Source: Impatiens glandulifera
Taxonomy: Eukaryota > Streptophyta > Magnoliopsida > Ericales > Balsaminaceae
Assembly (NCBI RefSeq): GCF_907164915.1
Contig: NC_061863.1
Location: 39,963,382 to 40,027,381, forward strand
Length of the DNA: 64,000 bases
Reading direction: 5' to 3'
The notes beneath the pieces were generated by a model, which did not search any database, was not told the DNA's origin, and saw nothing but the letters and a program-made list of their open reading frames with translations. A program made the position numbers and the translations under genes. Shown piece by piece: positions 1 through 13,765 of the stretch (its first letter is position 1; the number at the start of each line of letters is the position of its first letter).

Positions 1-660
1 TCTTTCCATGGCAGGCAGGCGGTCTTCTCATGGGTGGATTGGGGGGTTTACATGATGTTTTTATTAAAATTAATTGAAGCAAATATATCTTCGCTCCAGA
101 GTGTCTCGAGGCAAAAAAAATTAAATAACAAAATTAAATAAAATTAATTAAAAAAATATAAATTAATTGAATTAATATGTAATAAACGGAAATATAATTA
201 TTAAAATTAATTGAAGCAAATATATCTTCGCTCCTGAGGGTCTCCAAGCCAAAAAAATGAAATAAAAATTTAAATAAAATTCCTAGAAAAAAAATGAATG
301 AATTAATTGAAGCGAATATTATATCGCTGCATGTGTTTTTTAATAAATTAAATTAATATTTAATAAACGTAAATATAAAATCCCTGTCAATTCGGTCTTT
401 ACATAGACGTGTAAGTGTATTTTTATGGAAGGCAGGCGGTCTTCTCATGGGTGGGTATGGGGGGTTTACATGAGGGTCATGGCAACGGGCGTGTAGATCT
501 TCGCTCCCATCGCATCTCACCCTTCCCTCTGACACGGTCCCGGAGCGAAGATATCTTATCTGTTTATCATCTGAATATTATATTATTTCCTGGCGTTAAC
601 AGGCGCTTCCGTTAACGGCGTCTGGTGTGAACCCGGGCCTAAACCCGGATTCCGGATTCT
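1..660. repeat. Short direct repeats of unknown origin at the left edge
   Basis: Two blocks recur. A GC-richer block containing GGCAGGCGGTCTTCTCATGG occurs at about 11-55 and again at about 430-475. A block centred on ATTGAAGCAAATATATCTTC occurs at about 73-110 and 207-245, with a degenerate copy at about 305-335. The motif TCTTCGCTCC near 498 is mirrored as GGAGCGAAGA near 541, giving a stem-loop. No coding potential is convincing. This may be the end of a repeat that continues left of the window. Confidence 0.45.
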
Positions 661-2362
661 CCCTCCCTCCATCTCCTGCCCAGATTGATTTATTATTAAA
701 ATAATAATGCTGCAATCTGATTGGTCCGCCACAGGGGACACGACAATCGGTAGCAGAAGATCTGAACTGATATTATATATACTACGTATTAATAAACAAA
801 TTTATGTGATAAAGAAATACATTTTGACCCATTACCATAAACATTTATTCAAACCATACTCCACAAATTAGAGTTTGAAAAATTTACCGTTAAAATAACT
901 GTTTTAAAATATTAATTTATATTTTTTTATAAACTTTGGAAATAATTTTAAACTAATTGTATCGTTTTTTACTGTTCTCAATTTAGTATTGTTTAAATAT
1001 AATTCTTAAGTTTAGTTTATTAAGTGTTGTTTGTTTTGTCACTCGATATTGATATAACTCTTTAGGTATTGTTATTATTGTTACTATTGTCATATAGGTT
1101 TTAATTTTTTTTGTTAGCTTAATATTGTTACCTCAAATATATCTTCTTAAATTAATACATAATTTTTTTGTAGAAAAAATATAAAAAACAATGTTAATAC
1201 AGAAATCATAAGAGAAAACTAACAAATTATAAAAAAAAAATGGTTAACTGAAAGAAAAAAAACCTATACAAAATGTTTCATTTAGTATTTTACCTATTCT
1301 CTCTTATTTTATTTCTTTTCAAAACCACCAAGACAAGTAATCTCGTGTTTAAACATATATATATATATATAAAGTGGCTAAATATTAGTATTGATTCGTT
1401 TGATGTTATCTATACAGGCATTACCTATATCCACTCATAAATTACTACATGTGTCAAGAGAAAAAAAAATTAACAAATAAGAGAGATAATATTTCACTTT
1501 TGTGTATAAGGGTCACTTCATGAGTGAGATACAATTAGTATTGTACTGGTAGCATCAAATTAACCTTTAACCTTATAGGTTTTTAGATAATGAAAAAAAA
1601 AATATCATTATTGCTATTGGTTTTCTTACACCGACTTGGACCTCCCCATCTAAAACTCATGACAATTAAGTTAGATATGATCGAACCACCAAGATTAAAC
1701 GTTAGAAGTAATGATTCCGACACATTTTAAAAATTTAAATTATGACACAGAAAGATGAATACGACATATTGTCTCAATAAATCTATGGTAATTATTTACC
1801 TAAGTAAACATAACTATCCTATTCAAACTTCTAGTGAAACTAAAGGTCTAATGTCTGGTATCATCTTCTTCTTTTGAGAATTGAGAGCTACTCTTAATAG
1901 AATTACTTTTAATATTTGTTTTGGATATAACCTCTTTAAAACTATCATTAAAATGTTAAATGCACAATCTCTCTTAAGAAACTAAAAATAGACACACACA
2001 AAAAGGACGCAACTATAAAATGACAAATTAAAATCTAGTATTACCAACATATATATACTCATACAACTTACGAGTTCTAATGATGCATCTTGAAGAGCAT
2101 TTGCATTTGTTTCCAAAATGCCATTTTAACCAATGTTTATATTATAAAAACATCCTTAAGAGCAATTATTTTAGCTTATTCATATATCTACAGGACAACA
2201 CCGACACCAACAATAATACTAGAGAAATAGACAAGTAGATAATGAAAAGATATGCTCAACTAGAAAGTATGTAATTGTGAAAAAACATCCAAACATGAGG
2301 TGCAAATTTGTTTATGCCCTAGCGATAAAGGTTATAGATTGGAAAATAATTGCTAAGATTAA
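661..2362. other. AT-rich intergenic DNA, no gene seen
   Basis: After a pyrimidine-rich patch at about 655-680 the sequence becomes strongly AT-rich, with many homopolymer runs and a short (TA) tract near 1357-1370. No ORF, RNA gene or structured repeat could be supported here. Confidence 0.6.
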
Positions 2363-2833
2363 TCACATCATGTGATTCAAACTTTTACGCGAAGCCTCTA
2401 TTTTTAGATCGAAAATGGGATAGAACACGTGGTAGTAATTCATTAAGAAGAAAATGACAAATAGGAAAGAAGAAAAATCATGCGGTTTTTTAGGTAATAC
2501 AGCTATATATACATGATTGATTCCATTCAAGAGAAGTAGACATAAGCTCTTGTGTAGCCAATGTTTGGAAAAATCTATTTGGCAACATACTCTTACCCTT
2601 GTCCCATTGCCTAACTTATGATGCCAAGGATTTCTATGCAAATTTAGTAATGTGACATGTTTCCTAAAGAGCCCACATTTTTTAGAGGTCTCTCGGCTCT
2701 TCGTCTTACAATGGTCATGGCGTGTAAGTTGTAACACGTTATTATTGGTTAGACCGATCATAAATGAATTTTTTTTCATACAATTATAAAGAAATGGATT
2801 ATCCATGATGAGCCCATATCTATAGTAGGCCAT
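2363..2833 (-). pseudogene. Probable remnant of a LINE (non-LTR retrotransposon) ORF2 C-terminal region
   Basis: A 156-codon open frame on the minus strand. Its middle part contains KLGNGTRVRV, followed about 15 residues later by a leucine-rich HKSLCLLLL segment. In plant LINE ORF2 proteins the region downstream of the reverse transcriptase has a conserved W-x-x-G-N-G-x-x-[IV]-x-F-W motif followed by a PL-x(5)-P-x-L segment, and the order and spacing here are similar. The FW-D-x-W residues are not preserved and no RT catalytic motif is present, so this can only be a decayed fragment. It could also be a chance ORF. The family assignment is inference from one motif. Confidence 0.3.
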
Positions 2834-5800
2834 CCATCCCTAGGCAAATTATAAATATGAAAGTTTGAGATGAATGTATATTTAACTTCTAGGGAATGTA
2901 GTTTTGTTGAGAACCCATAAAAAGTGATAGGATTGATCAATTAATGGTATGACAGATAACCTAATACACACATTTTAGTGTTTCTCCATCCCAATGCCTT
3001 TGTCGCAATGTTGATGGACACATTTCATAGTAGTTTTCAATACTCTCTCTACCTCTTACTGGTTTATGGAAACTATTCTTATCTAATTGTCTTCCTATTC
3101 TTCTCTTGTCACTTTCTCAATAAGTTTCAGGTTATCCTTAGGGTTGTTTGCTTTTTTATTAATTGGGATTATCAAAATAATCTATATTTTCAAATAACTC
3201 AATCATTACATAACTCATTGTCACACACACAAAAAACACCCTGAAATTATATTATTGTTATTTTGAAAATTGAAAAACTTTGTTAAAACTATTTTTGTAA
3301 AGGTAAAACATTTCATTAATCACGTGATTGAAATTTGAGACTCGGTGGTAAAATATTCGTAGGGAAAATCTCTATTATAATTACTAAACAAATATATAAT
3401 ACTTAAAAAAACAACCTTAAGGTTTTAGATTAAGGTTCTTATAAGAAGTGCAATCAAGTTGGAACTAAATGGTCTTATGAGCAGGCCTAACACCTCTTAT
3501 TCAAAAGTTATAAAAAAGAATATCGCAACACAAAATATGAGCATTTTATCGGGTCATCGCCGTTTTCGAATCAAATCTAAGAGCCAAAACAAACTCTTAG
3601 TACTCTAGATTAAGATCCTCGATAACAATCATTAATGTCATCAAGGCCCCTTTATTGTTGGTACCACAATGATTTTTTTCTTAAGATTAAATTTGACACA
3701 CTCAATTTCTTTCTTAGAGTGACTATATATGATTAGCTAAGAGTATTTTCCACTATCTTCACTATGGACTAGTTGTCATCTTCAATGTTCATTCCTAAAA
3801 TTGAGAAAAACTTTTATTAGTATGAGTTTGTTTTGATCATGCAAGTGTCTTATTGTAATGTTAAAATAATATCAATTTTAGTATGGAGACCTATTAATGT
3901 TACAAAAATAGTATTTTCTTAACAGATTTATAAACTTAAGGTATAGTTATCACTTGTCACTTAATTTTATCTTCATTATAAATTATGAAAATGAGACCTC
4001 ATTTCGCCTCTTATTTTAAGGATAAGACAAAATCTATGTTATAAATCATAAATGGGTAAACTGAATGTTACAATTGGCGAAATACCTCAACAATTTCGAT
4101 CCTTAGACTTGTACCTTGTTTACACATAAAAAAATGTGTCTACTTGAGAACGTTAATTAGTCGGTTTCATTACCTTATTATCATTATCGTGAATAATAAG
4201 AAAAGCAGATGTTTGATTTAATTAACCAAATAGACATTGTGTACTTATCTAAGGGTTTCTGATCTCAAAGATTAATAAAGTTTCTAAGGTTTCAATGATT
4301 TCTTTTAATTTACATGGTTTGATTTGATTCTAATAGTTAGGATAAGGACCTAAAAATACAACTAGGACTTAAGTTCAATAAATTGACTCGAATAGATCTC
4401 AACGATTAACAATATCAAGATTTATCAAAAGAAAGAAAATATATTGAATCATTTGTGTTTTGGTAGAAGTCCTTTGACATCTCCATCAAATGGTTAAATG
4501 TGATGCTGATAGGGTGTCAAAATCGTGTCTTGTAGCTTAAAGGTTCAATTGATAGAAACATGTTTCATAAGAACTATCCTTAGAGACAATATACTTGAGA
4601 TATTTTTGGTCACCAATAAGCTATTAGAGCAACCGACTTCTTGAGAAGCCACAAGAACCGCATAATGTAGATTAGACATTACGATAGAATTAAGAGTTGA
4701 TGCTTGGAGCACCATTTTATTGTAGAACAAGTCCAACGCATCGAAAAGAGGGAGAGAGCGAGGAAAACGTGCACGAAAAGGGAAACCTAGTGACGTAATT
4801 ATGGCTGAAAAATCGAACGATGACCATACAAAGAAGATGATATAGAACGTGTTGGAATCTTTGAGGATTGAGCGTTTGATATTCATGATTGAAAGTGAGT
4901 GTATTCTTTTAGTCATTCCACATGTGTTACTAATTTGATTTTGATTTTTTTTTTTACTTTTACGTATTTTTAGTTGTTTATTTATAATTTATAACAAATA
5001 ATGTTATAACTTGTATCTTGAATTATTTCTTAATGATTTTTCATTATTTTGTTGTTATCTTCGCGGTTAAATAAATTAATGAAATGAGTTTTATAATTAC
5101 AGTTTTTTAAAAATGCATTTTGAATGATGCATGATGAATGATCACATAATTTCTTAAAGTCATCTTTTATATTTGAGCTCGATTAGTGTTTTTGTTCGTG
5201 TCGAGTGTTGTTCAGCCTTTTCATATTTGTCACAGCAAATTTTTTCTTTTAAATAATACTTTTCCATTAGAGCGAAGTTTGATAGTCATTACCATCTTTT
5301 AGGTTGGTGATCCAGTCTTAAGTGAACGTCCTCTCAACAACATTGGAGATGATGTCGAATATCGAATTGTTCGGCCAATAAATAGTGTTTGGAGTTTGAT
5401 TTTCCACTTGAATGCCTGTTAGTACCCTTCTACTTATGTTTTGTGTTAATGTTTTTCGATTTTTACTATGAAAATAAAAGATTGATTTATCTTCATTGTT
5501 CTAAAATTTGGAATGAGTTTTTTTTTTTAGAGTTTAAGATGTTAGTACAATTATTCACTATCATTATTTTTAACTTTTATTTAAAGTGTTCTTATTATAT
5601 TGAAATTCAATACATTTGATTCTTAAAAAAGATTCTTGTCACTTGAGATAATTTAAGTAAATTTATTTGAATTATTCTTGAAATATTTATAAGATCCTTA
5701 GATATTTTTTTTATTGGGTTTTTAGTTTTTGTTGAGATTGTTCTTACTATGTATTATTTGAATTTTTTTTATTTAATTGTTAATTTATTTTAGTTATTAT

Positions 5801-8502
5801 TTGTTTTGTTTATTGTTTCTCCATGTATACCAATTATTTATAAATGTATTATTGAATTTATTTTTTTATTTAATTGTTAATTTATAAATGTATTATTTTA
5901 GATTTTAGATTGTTCTTTATTCGGAATGCATGAAATTGATAACTTTGTTTTTTTATCCATGATTAAAAAAAGTACAAACAATTATTACATTTTGGGAAGG
6001 CTGGATATTTATTTGTATGGGGTTGAGATTTAATCAAGTCATATCCATATTTATTGGAACTTAGGCCTGGTTGGATTTATAAAAAAATTAACTTGATAAT
6101 CAAATATTATTTTATTTATTTTTTTTATCAATCACAATATTTAATTTATAACAAAAATACTAAAAAAAAATTTATTTTTTTTATCTATCCCAATATTTAA
6201 TTTATAACCAAAATTTATTTTATCATCATAAGTATTTAAAAATTTTCATCTTCTCAAAATTAACCCTTATAAGTATTTTTTTAAAATAAACCAAATTTAT
6301 TTAAATAAATATTTAACGAACAGAATGCTTATTTAATATTTGGAAATTCCATTTTTTTACTCGGTTGGGACATTTTAAATTAGAGTGGTTTAAGTGAAAA
6401 TTTAACGTAAAATTTTAATTTTAATACTTAATAATAAGATTATTTGTTCTATTTTTTCTTATGTTTACACCTTCACACAAAATTCATGCTAAAAAAAATA
6501 AAAATAAATCATATCCTTCTTCCCAAGATTTCTTAGCAAAAAATAATAATCCTGCATTCCCAAGAACACATCCAAAACCATTAGATTTGAAGGAGTGATT
6601 GGTAGACCCAAAACCTGGTCTCCTGATTAGGTACATAAAATCTTCAAGGATATCATTATTGAGAAAATGGCAGACCAACTCTATTAATGAACAAAAATGC
6701 ATTATATATATAATGATTTATTTCATTTTTTTAGTATATAGAAACAAATTTCTTTAGGTTTTTAATTTTGATTTTATTAAAAAGTGATTGATGTAAGATA
6801 AAAGCATTATATATATATGAATGATGTTAATTAATACTTTAAGGCAGGTAAATTTGTTAATGAATTGATTAGTATTAGAAAATGATAATGCTAGCTAGTT
6901 GATTCTTGATTTATTTAAATAATATTTAGTTGGTTGTGATTATGAGAATGTGAGTTTTTTCCCCTTCATTTATCTTTATTATTTGACTGTGTAAATGAGC
7001 TGGACAATAAAAACTAGACTACTTTTTTTTTTAAAAAAAAATGGTTAGATTATATATATATAGTTGAGTTGGTAAAAAAACATGAGAATGTTACTTTTTA
7101 TTAGTATGGTTGTCATCATTTGAATTTGTAATTATTTTTTATTTTTGTGAAAAATAGAGCTGGACATATTTATCCAAGTATTAATAGTGTTTAAGAGATA
7201 ATTTTGTGATTGCTAATATATACTTACAACAGTTTAATATAAATAAAATAAAATATATTTGAGCGTTTAATTAATAAATTTGATAATATAGAACAAATAA
7301 GAATGATCATAAATTAAAGTGATTAAGTCGTATATACACCTAACATTAACATTAGTGATTCGAATAAATTGAATATTATTAAATGTATCCAAATCGTTTA
7401 TCAAATAAATTTATGTGAATAAGATGAATCATACTAATTTAAGTCAATGACAAATTTGTGCATTCCTACACTTTTGTTAAAAAAATGTTACAAAATGTAG
7501 TTTTAATTAAGGTTCTACTATTTCCTTTCCCTTTGTGTTCTCTATATAAATTTTATTTAAAATCTTTGTAAACCTATTTCTTTTCAAAACATATTTTGGT
7601 CAATGAAATATATTAAATATAAATAATCACTTTTTTTTCATTTAAATCTTAATATTATTTTTAATCCCAAATTCCAAATGTTTTTTGGTTTGATTTTTGA
7701 TTATTTAATTATCTCTATTTTATCTCTGATATTTTTTTTTGTCTTTTTTAATTAGTTTCCATTATTTTTTTTTCTCTTAAATATATCAAAATAATAATCT
7801 ATCATGTTAAAAGTGAAAAATATTGTTCAACAGTACCGCTGGTAAAAACAAAACCTATCTACAAAATCTTCAAAATAACTAAATGTAACACATGACAACT
7901 TACATAAAAAAAAAATCTTTGAAAACTCTCAATATTTCAAATAAGCTAGTTGGACCATCTTTAAATGAAGACAAATAATCAATGAATTAACTTTTTAACA
8001 AAATGTAATATCAAAAATAAACAAACTTTTAATCATAATTAATTCTCTTAATTGATATCAACTAAAGCGTAGTGTTTGATAAATTGATTTATAACTTAAT
8101 TTAATATATTAAAAAATTATTTAATATAATATATTTGATAACGAAATATTTATAATCAGAACTTTTATTTATATATATATATATATATATATGAAAATAT
8201 GTTAAAAATAATAATTTAAAATATAATTTTATAAAGATAAACACGTTACTTTAACAAAATTACTAAAAAAAACATTTTCTGTTTCTAAATTTAATAAAAT
8301 TATTTATATATATAAAGTTGTATTAGATTTTCGTTTTATTTCCTTACAAGTACATCCAACTTTTTTTCTTTAACAATAATTCATTAAAAAAAAATAATTT
8401 TACTATATTAATTTCAAATATCATATATAAAATAAACAAATGTGATTATATCTAAATTAATTATAAAATAAAAACAAATAAAAAATATATATTATTATTA
8501 TT

Positions 8503-8506
<4 letters not shown>
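2834..8506. other. AT-rich intergenic DNA, no gene seen
   Basis: Long stretch of low-complexity AT-rich DNA. The few open frames (for example 4,545-4,916 minus and 5,389-5,619 plus) have biased composition, no recognisable motif and no supporting splice structure. A GC-richer patch at about 4,730-4,790 holds no identifiable coding motif. A short (TA)n tract lies near 8,170-8,192. Confidence 0.6.

Positions 8507-8588
<82 letters not shown>
8507..8588. repeat. (AT)n microsatellite, about 41 units
   Basis: An uninterrupted run of alternating A and T about 82 bp long. Such tracts are expected to be length-polymorphic and error-prone in assembly. Confidence 0.95.
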
Positions 8589-8590
<2 letters not shown>

Positions 8591-10057
8591 CGTTAACAAA
8601 ATATAATTTATTATATAATTAAAAAAATATTAATAATTATTTTAATATTTTTTTAATATTTAATATATTAAATTATATAATTCAATATATTAAAAATATT
8701 AAGTAAATTTAGAGGTTTCTATTTGTTAATTTAATTTTTTATCTTCAGATTTTTAAGTAATTATGCACTTAAAATATAGTTTTCAGTATTCAATTTTTTT
8801 ATATAAACATTGCCTAATACTTTACCAAAACAGCAATAATGTATAACTATTTTTACAAAAATGCTAAAACATATATACCTACAACCAAAGTCAACTCATC
8901 TATCTTTCGAGAAATCACTAGTTTAGAATAAACTCTTAGACATTTCATCAAGTTAAGAATCCATTGCAAAGTCCATAAAGACCAACATTATAGTTTACTT
9001 AATTTTAAAAGATTTAATCAATCATAATCATTTAAATTTTAAGCGTACATGTATGTAGAATAACTAATTAAAAATCAGTATGACTCACTAAATTATCAAA
9101 TGAAATTATAAATTCATGTGAACTGTTTGTCTTAATTTTATCTAAATAATCCTTGTTTGATATTTAAAAAACATTCACTTGTCCACAACTATCTTATATC
9201 TTATGTGGTTCAATGTGACATTGTAATAACGTCATATTTTTCTATCGAATTTATCATGAAAAATGGGAATAAGAGGATTGCTCATATACATTCAAAATAC
9301 ATAATTAACGTCCCAAGTGAGGAGACGACCATAAGAGTTAAGATGTCTCATTTTCACATTACGATGTAGAACAATGTAATTGTCTCGCGTTGATGCCTCC
9401 AAGTGAGGAGACGACTTCTTCCCATTCTCACAATTTGTCAATCTAACCAAAGATGAACTTTCGGAAAAAGGGTAAGTTCTCTTCGCTTGTCTCGCCAAAA
9501 TTTTGTTAATTTCTCATTTTCTTTTTAGGGAGATAATTAAACATAATAATTATTGGTTGAAACATTTAAACTCAATCATCTATTCATCACCGCTCAATAG
9601 TCTCGCATAGAGGTACTAAATTCATGTACGCATTCTTCTAATTAATTTCTTTATAAATATTAGTTCTGCTCCTCCTTTAGAGTGCGACTAATTCCTGTGA
9701 GTTAAACACATAACCCTAGTGTCGTGAGTTATGTTTCTATTTTGTTTACAACCCTAGTGTCTGTGCTAGTTTCCTTCCTTCAAAAAAAAAATTGCTAAAA
9801 TAATAAATAATAATGTATCATGTTTGAAACAACAATAATTAATGAATGTTTGAATAATAACAACAACATTATTTTAACCTTAGGATTATATCACAATTTT
9901 GAGAATTGATGATCAGTTAATTTTGTCACAATAATAAGAACGAGCAAAGCTAAGGTTGAAGAGTTAAGATTTCAAAGCATGGCCTCTGTGCTCCCCCAAC
10001 CCTATCAAAAATATAAAAAGTAAAAATATAAAAAATATAATTGTTATGGGTTACAAT
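8589..10057. other. AT-rich intergenic DNA with a short duplicated motif
   Basis: No gene is supported. The motif AAGTGAGGAGACGAC occurs twice, near 9,313 and 9,401, within overlapping short ORFs on both strands that look accidental. Confidence 0.5.
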
Positions 10058-10312
10058 TAGAGTCGGCTCTAGATAAGTCAGCAACCCTCGGGTTAGGACA
10101 ACCCATTTCCTAAGACAGTTCATTTATTAAAAATAGAAAAATATTTATTAAATTTATTAAAATTTTAAACATAAAATATTATAACTTAATAGTTTAAGAT
10201 AGAAACTTAGAGCTTTTATTTTATTATGAGTTCAAATCTAAAAAAAAAAAAAAAAAAAAAAAACAATTCTAAATATTTATCTTTTTTCTACCTAAAACTA
10301 GGCCGACTCTGG
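10058..10312. mobile_element. Small inverted-repeat element (MITE-like)
   Basis: The left end carries AGAGTCGGCTCTAG near 10,060 and the right end carries its near-complement CTAGGCCGACTCT near 10,298. The body holds an A-rich run of about 25 bases at 10,238-10,262 and no ORF. The matching GC-rich ends around an AT-rich, non-coding core of about 250 bp are typical of a MITE. No target-site duplication was resolved, so the family is unknown. Confidence 0.4.
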
Positions 10313-11716
10313 TGAAATAATTTTATCTACAATCAATTTCTACAAGTATAATTTATACTGTGAAAATGATAGAATATAGTACATACTATTATATATTACA
10401 CGAAACATGTATGTTTTTATAAAATTTAATATTTCTCTTTTACTTTTTAATTTTATAAAATTATTAAAATTTTAATTTTTTATTATATTTTAATAATAAT
10501 AAGCTATAAATAAATATTTATTTATATTTAAAACAATTAATTGTTTTTATTTATTTTTTAATTTTTATATATTTATTTATTTTTGTAAACAAAAATTATA
10601 TTATTTTAAGTATAAAAAATTTAAATGTAATAATTTTATACATAATTAAATATAATAATTATTTTAAAATTAATAATGTTAATTAAAAAATAATAATCAT
10701 ATATAAAAACAATTTATAAAATAAAAAATTATATTTAATTATTAATAAATTATATTTATAATTAATTATATAAATTAGTGATATTATTAATTAATATAAC
10801 TTATATTTATATAGTTTATTTCTAATTAATAGTACTATTCATATTTAAAATATTATTTTATTAAAATTATTATTATTAATATTTTATTTTATACAAATAA
10901 GTAATATTATTTTAATATGCAAATATTTATAAAAGTACATACATTTTAATTAATATATAAATAAGTTTTATTTATATACTTATATATGTTAAATTATAAG
11001 AAAATATATATAAAAAAATGTAGATTATATAATAGTATTATTTATTTTAAAAATACATTTATATGATAATTATATATTATTATTTTTATTCATTTCAATA
11101 TTATTAATAATTTAAATTATCTATAAAATAAATATTAATATAATTAATATAAAGGTATAATAATTTTTTAGTTTTCCTTATATATAATTTATATATACCT
11201 ATAAACTTATATCCATGTAATTAATACCTTACACCAAATACTAATGACTCATTTTAATCCCATTTTGTCAACAATGACAACTATTTTCTAGCCGAAGGGA
11301 GGTAGTGGTTGCTGTAAGTTTCTTTTTCGATTGGTTTGCATTTTGGCTGATATTAATTATTTAAGTTTATAACTATTTTTCTTATATTAATTAATATGAT
11401 ATAAATTAAATTAAATTTATTACATATAAAGTATGATTATGAAATTTGAATCATATTATACAAAATCAAATATATATTAAATTCTCAACTATAATTATAT
11501 TAATTAAATAAGTAAAAAAAAGTAAATAAATAACTAAATTTTAAATATTGAGTCATAACCATCAATATTTGAGACTAAAACTCAATAATTGTTAGTACGA
11601 GCTCGTTTATTTATGTTTGATATCAAGGTATTCTTATAAGTATAATTTTAAAATTAACTAATTTATCAAAATAATTCATCCCAAACTAATATTCAGTTCC
11701 TTAGTAATCAAATTAA
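10313..11716. other. Extremely AT-rich intergenic DNA, no gene seen
   Basis: The stretch from about 10,440 to 11,170 is almost entirely A and T. No coding, RNA or repeat structure could be supported. Confidence 0.6.
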
Positions 11717-11910
11717 AAAAAGAGGAGTGATAGAGTGAGGGAATTTGATAAGAGAATTTGGTGAGGGAATGACTTGACATCATTTTCATTGGTTGAAAAA
11801 TGTAAAAATGGGAGGAAAGAGAGAAATTATTTGATTTTTTCAACGAATAAGATTATTATGCTAAGAAATTTTCCTCACCAAATTCTCTCACCTAATCATT
11901 TCTCTTAAAA
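11717..11910. mobile_element. Small inverted-repeat element (MITE-like)
   Basis: The left part reads GAGAATTTGGTGAGGGA near 11,752, and the right part carries the inverse TCCTCACCAAATTCTCTC near 11,873. Outer portions also pair imperfectly (AGTGATAGAGTGAGGG against CTCACCTAATCATTTCT). About 190 bp, no ORF. The family and target-site duplication are not determined. Confidence 0.4.
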
Positions 11911-13335
11911 AAAAATATATGCTGGGATAAGATGATGAGATTAATGATTAATTAGCTTGACAAATGGCACTTTCCTTTGCCTCTTAGGGTCAATTTATCA
12001 TTAATACTTGACTGAAAAAAACTCATATAAAACAACCAGCTTCATTTCTGCTAAAGAAAATATTGTATTTTCTATTTAAATAGTTAACATAATGCTTCAA
12101 GTATATCATTTATATTATTTTATTAGTATAGAATCTTCACTCGTTAATTTAATTAAGTATAGAGCCCTATTACTTTAGTATATATAAATATATTGATGCC
12201 TATAAATAAATTTAATATTTATATATGGAGAATTTAATATGCTTTCTTAATTTATTTTAAATGATAAAAGTTTTAATTAATAAATTAAATGTTTTATATT
12301 AGATTCTTATTAAAAAATTCTTAAATTAAAAAGTGATTAATTTTTAATATGCTAATTTCTTAATATATAAATAAAAAAAGTATATTTTTTTAAAGAAAAT
12401 TCATTTTATTAGTTTATCTAAAAGTTTGGATTTCTTGGTGGTATTTTGTCTTCTTCCCTTATGTTTCTATTTATTTATATAAATTTATGGTGTAATAATT
12501 TATTTATCGACAACTAGTAGTATTAATGTTTTTTAATCAAAATAGTAAAAATCCACAAAATAATCATTTGTATGTTAAGAATTATCTATAAATTTGATTA
12601 AAAATAATTATCTACATTCTATTTTTATATTCTTTATTCACTTTTAACCTTAAACACATTTTATTTATTTCAATTTTATAAATAAAACCACTTTAGTTAT
12701 CATAATTTTAAAAATAACTATAATTGTATTAATAATTATAATAAAATAATACTTAAAAATATATTAATAAAGTTAAGTTTGGTATAGATTTGCACTTTTT
12801 TCTTTTGTTAAGAATGAAAATTAAATTGATTTAATATAAAAAACAATACATTTGACATATTAATAATAAAATATCATGAAAAAATAGTTATATTTGATTC
12901 ATAAACACAAAATATAACCATTTTATATATATAATAAGAAAGTGCAGATTATTTGAATTAGCTTTTATATAATAAAATTTTTGCACAATTTTTTTAGTTG
13001 ACTGTTTAATAAATATTAAAGAAATAAAAACAAATATGACGTGTAAATACATATCTAAGATGGACTCTTCTCACCTTACTTGTCAATTCTGAATTGTCAT
13101 ACACTCTCTCTTCTCCTTCTCTTTGTCTTATTTTTATTTATTTTTTTCATATTTTTGGTTGGTAATGATTTTTTTTACTTTAACATTAACTTTTCAATTA
13201 AATTATTACTTAAATATAAAATTATACCATTTTTTTTTTATAATATTGATATTTTTAGTTATTCAATCTTTTTTATCAAATAATTTTCATTGATTTAAAA
13301 AGTAGACTAATAATATTAAGAAAAATGATTGAGAG
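11911..13335. other. AT-rich intergenic DNA upstream of the RING gene, no gene seen
   Basis: A small open frame at 13,080-13,283 is a run of Phe/Ile/Leu codons from T-rich DNA and is not credible as a gene. No other structure was recognised. Confidence 0.55.
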
Positions 13336-13535
13336 CACTAATTTGGGGAGCTACTCGTATAGCGAAAGTGATATCGCTGTTATACGAGAGTGACCTCGTT
13401 GTTATACAAAAGAAACCTCGTTGTTATACAAGAAGGGCGAGGTCTCTTTTATATAACCATGAGATCACTTTTGTATAACAACGAGGTCAACATGTCAACA
13501 TGTCACGGTGTACGAGTAGCTTCCCCAAAGTAGTG
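13336..13535. mobile_element. 200-bp MITE-like foldback in the RING gene promoter
   Basis: The left end reads CACTAATTTGGGGAGCTACT and the right end, reverse-complemented, reads CACTACTTTGGGGAAGCTAC, so the terminal inverted repeats match over about 25 bp with few differences. Between them, short units such as CTCGTTGTTATAC recur in direct and inverted orientation (13,384-13,490). The ends begin with CACTA, but flanking 3-bp duplications do not match, so a CACTA origin is not proven. It ends only about 76 bp upstream of the TATA box of the RING gene, so it is positioned to affect that promoter. Confidence 0.55.
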
Positions 13536-13610
13536 TTCCCTGTCATTTCTCTAATATTAATTAATCAAAATATTTTAATAATATAGAGAATCTAATCTTT
13601 ATTTTTTTTT

Positions 13611-13650
13611 TATAAATTGTCACCTCCCTTTCTCTCTCTCCTCTCCATTT
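13611..13650 (+). promoter_or_regulatory. Core promoter of the RING gene: TATA box and pyrimidine patch
   Basis: TATAAATTG at 13,611 is followed by a CT-rich stretch (13,621-13,646), the arrangement of a plant TATA box with a Y patch at the transcription start. Transcription probably begins around 13,640. The spacing to the leader intron and to the coding start supports this. Confidence 0.5.
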
Positions 13651-13765
13651 GTGCTCATTGATAGACATTTTCTTTATAATTTAATTTCACTCATATTCTC
13701 TCTCTTCATCATCTTCAATTCAATTGTGCTACATACAGGAAGAGGAAAATACCACTTCGTTAAAG

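Noticed and set aside
4545..4916. 123-codon minus-strand ORF as a possible gene
   Set aside because: No recognisable motif, no splice or promoter context; the composition fits chance in AT-rich DNA.
13336..13535. Calling the promoter foldback a CACTA-derived MITE
   Set aside because: Its ends begin with CACTA, but the 3-bp flanks (GAG and TTC) do not match, so the superfamily was left open.
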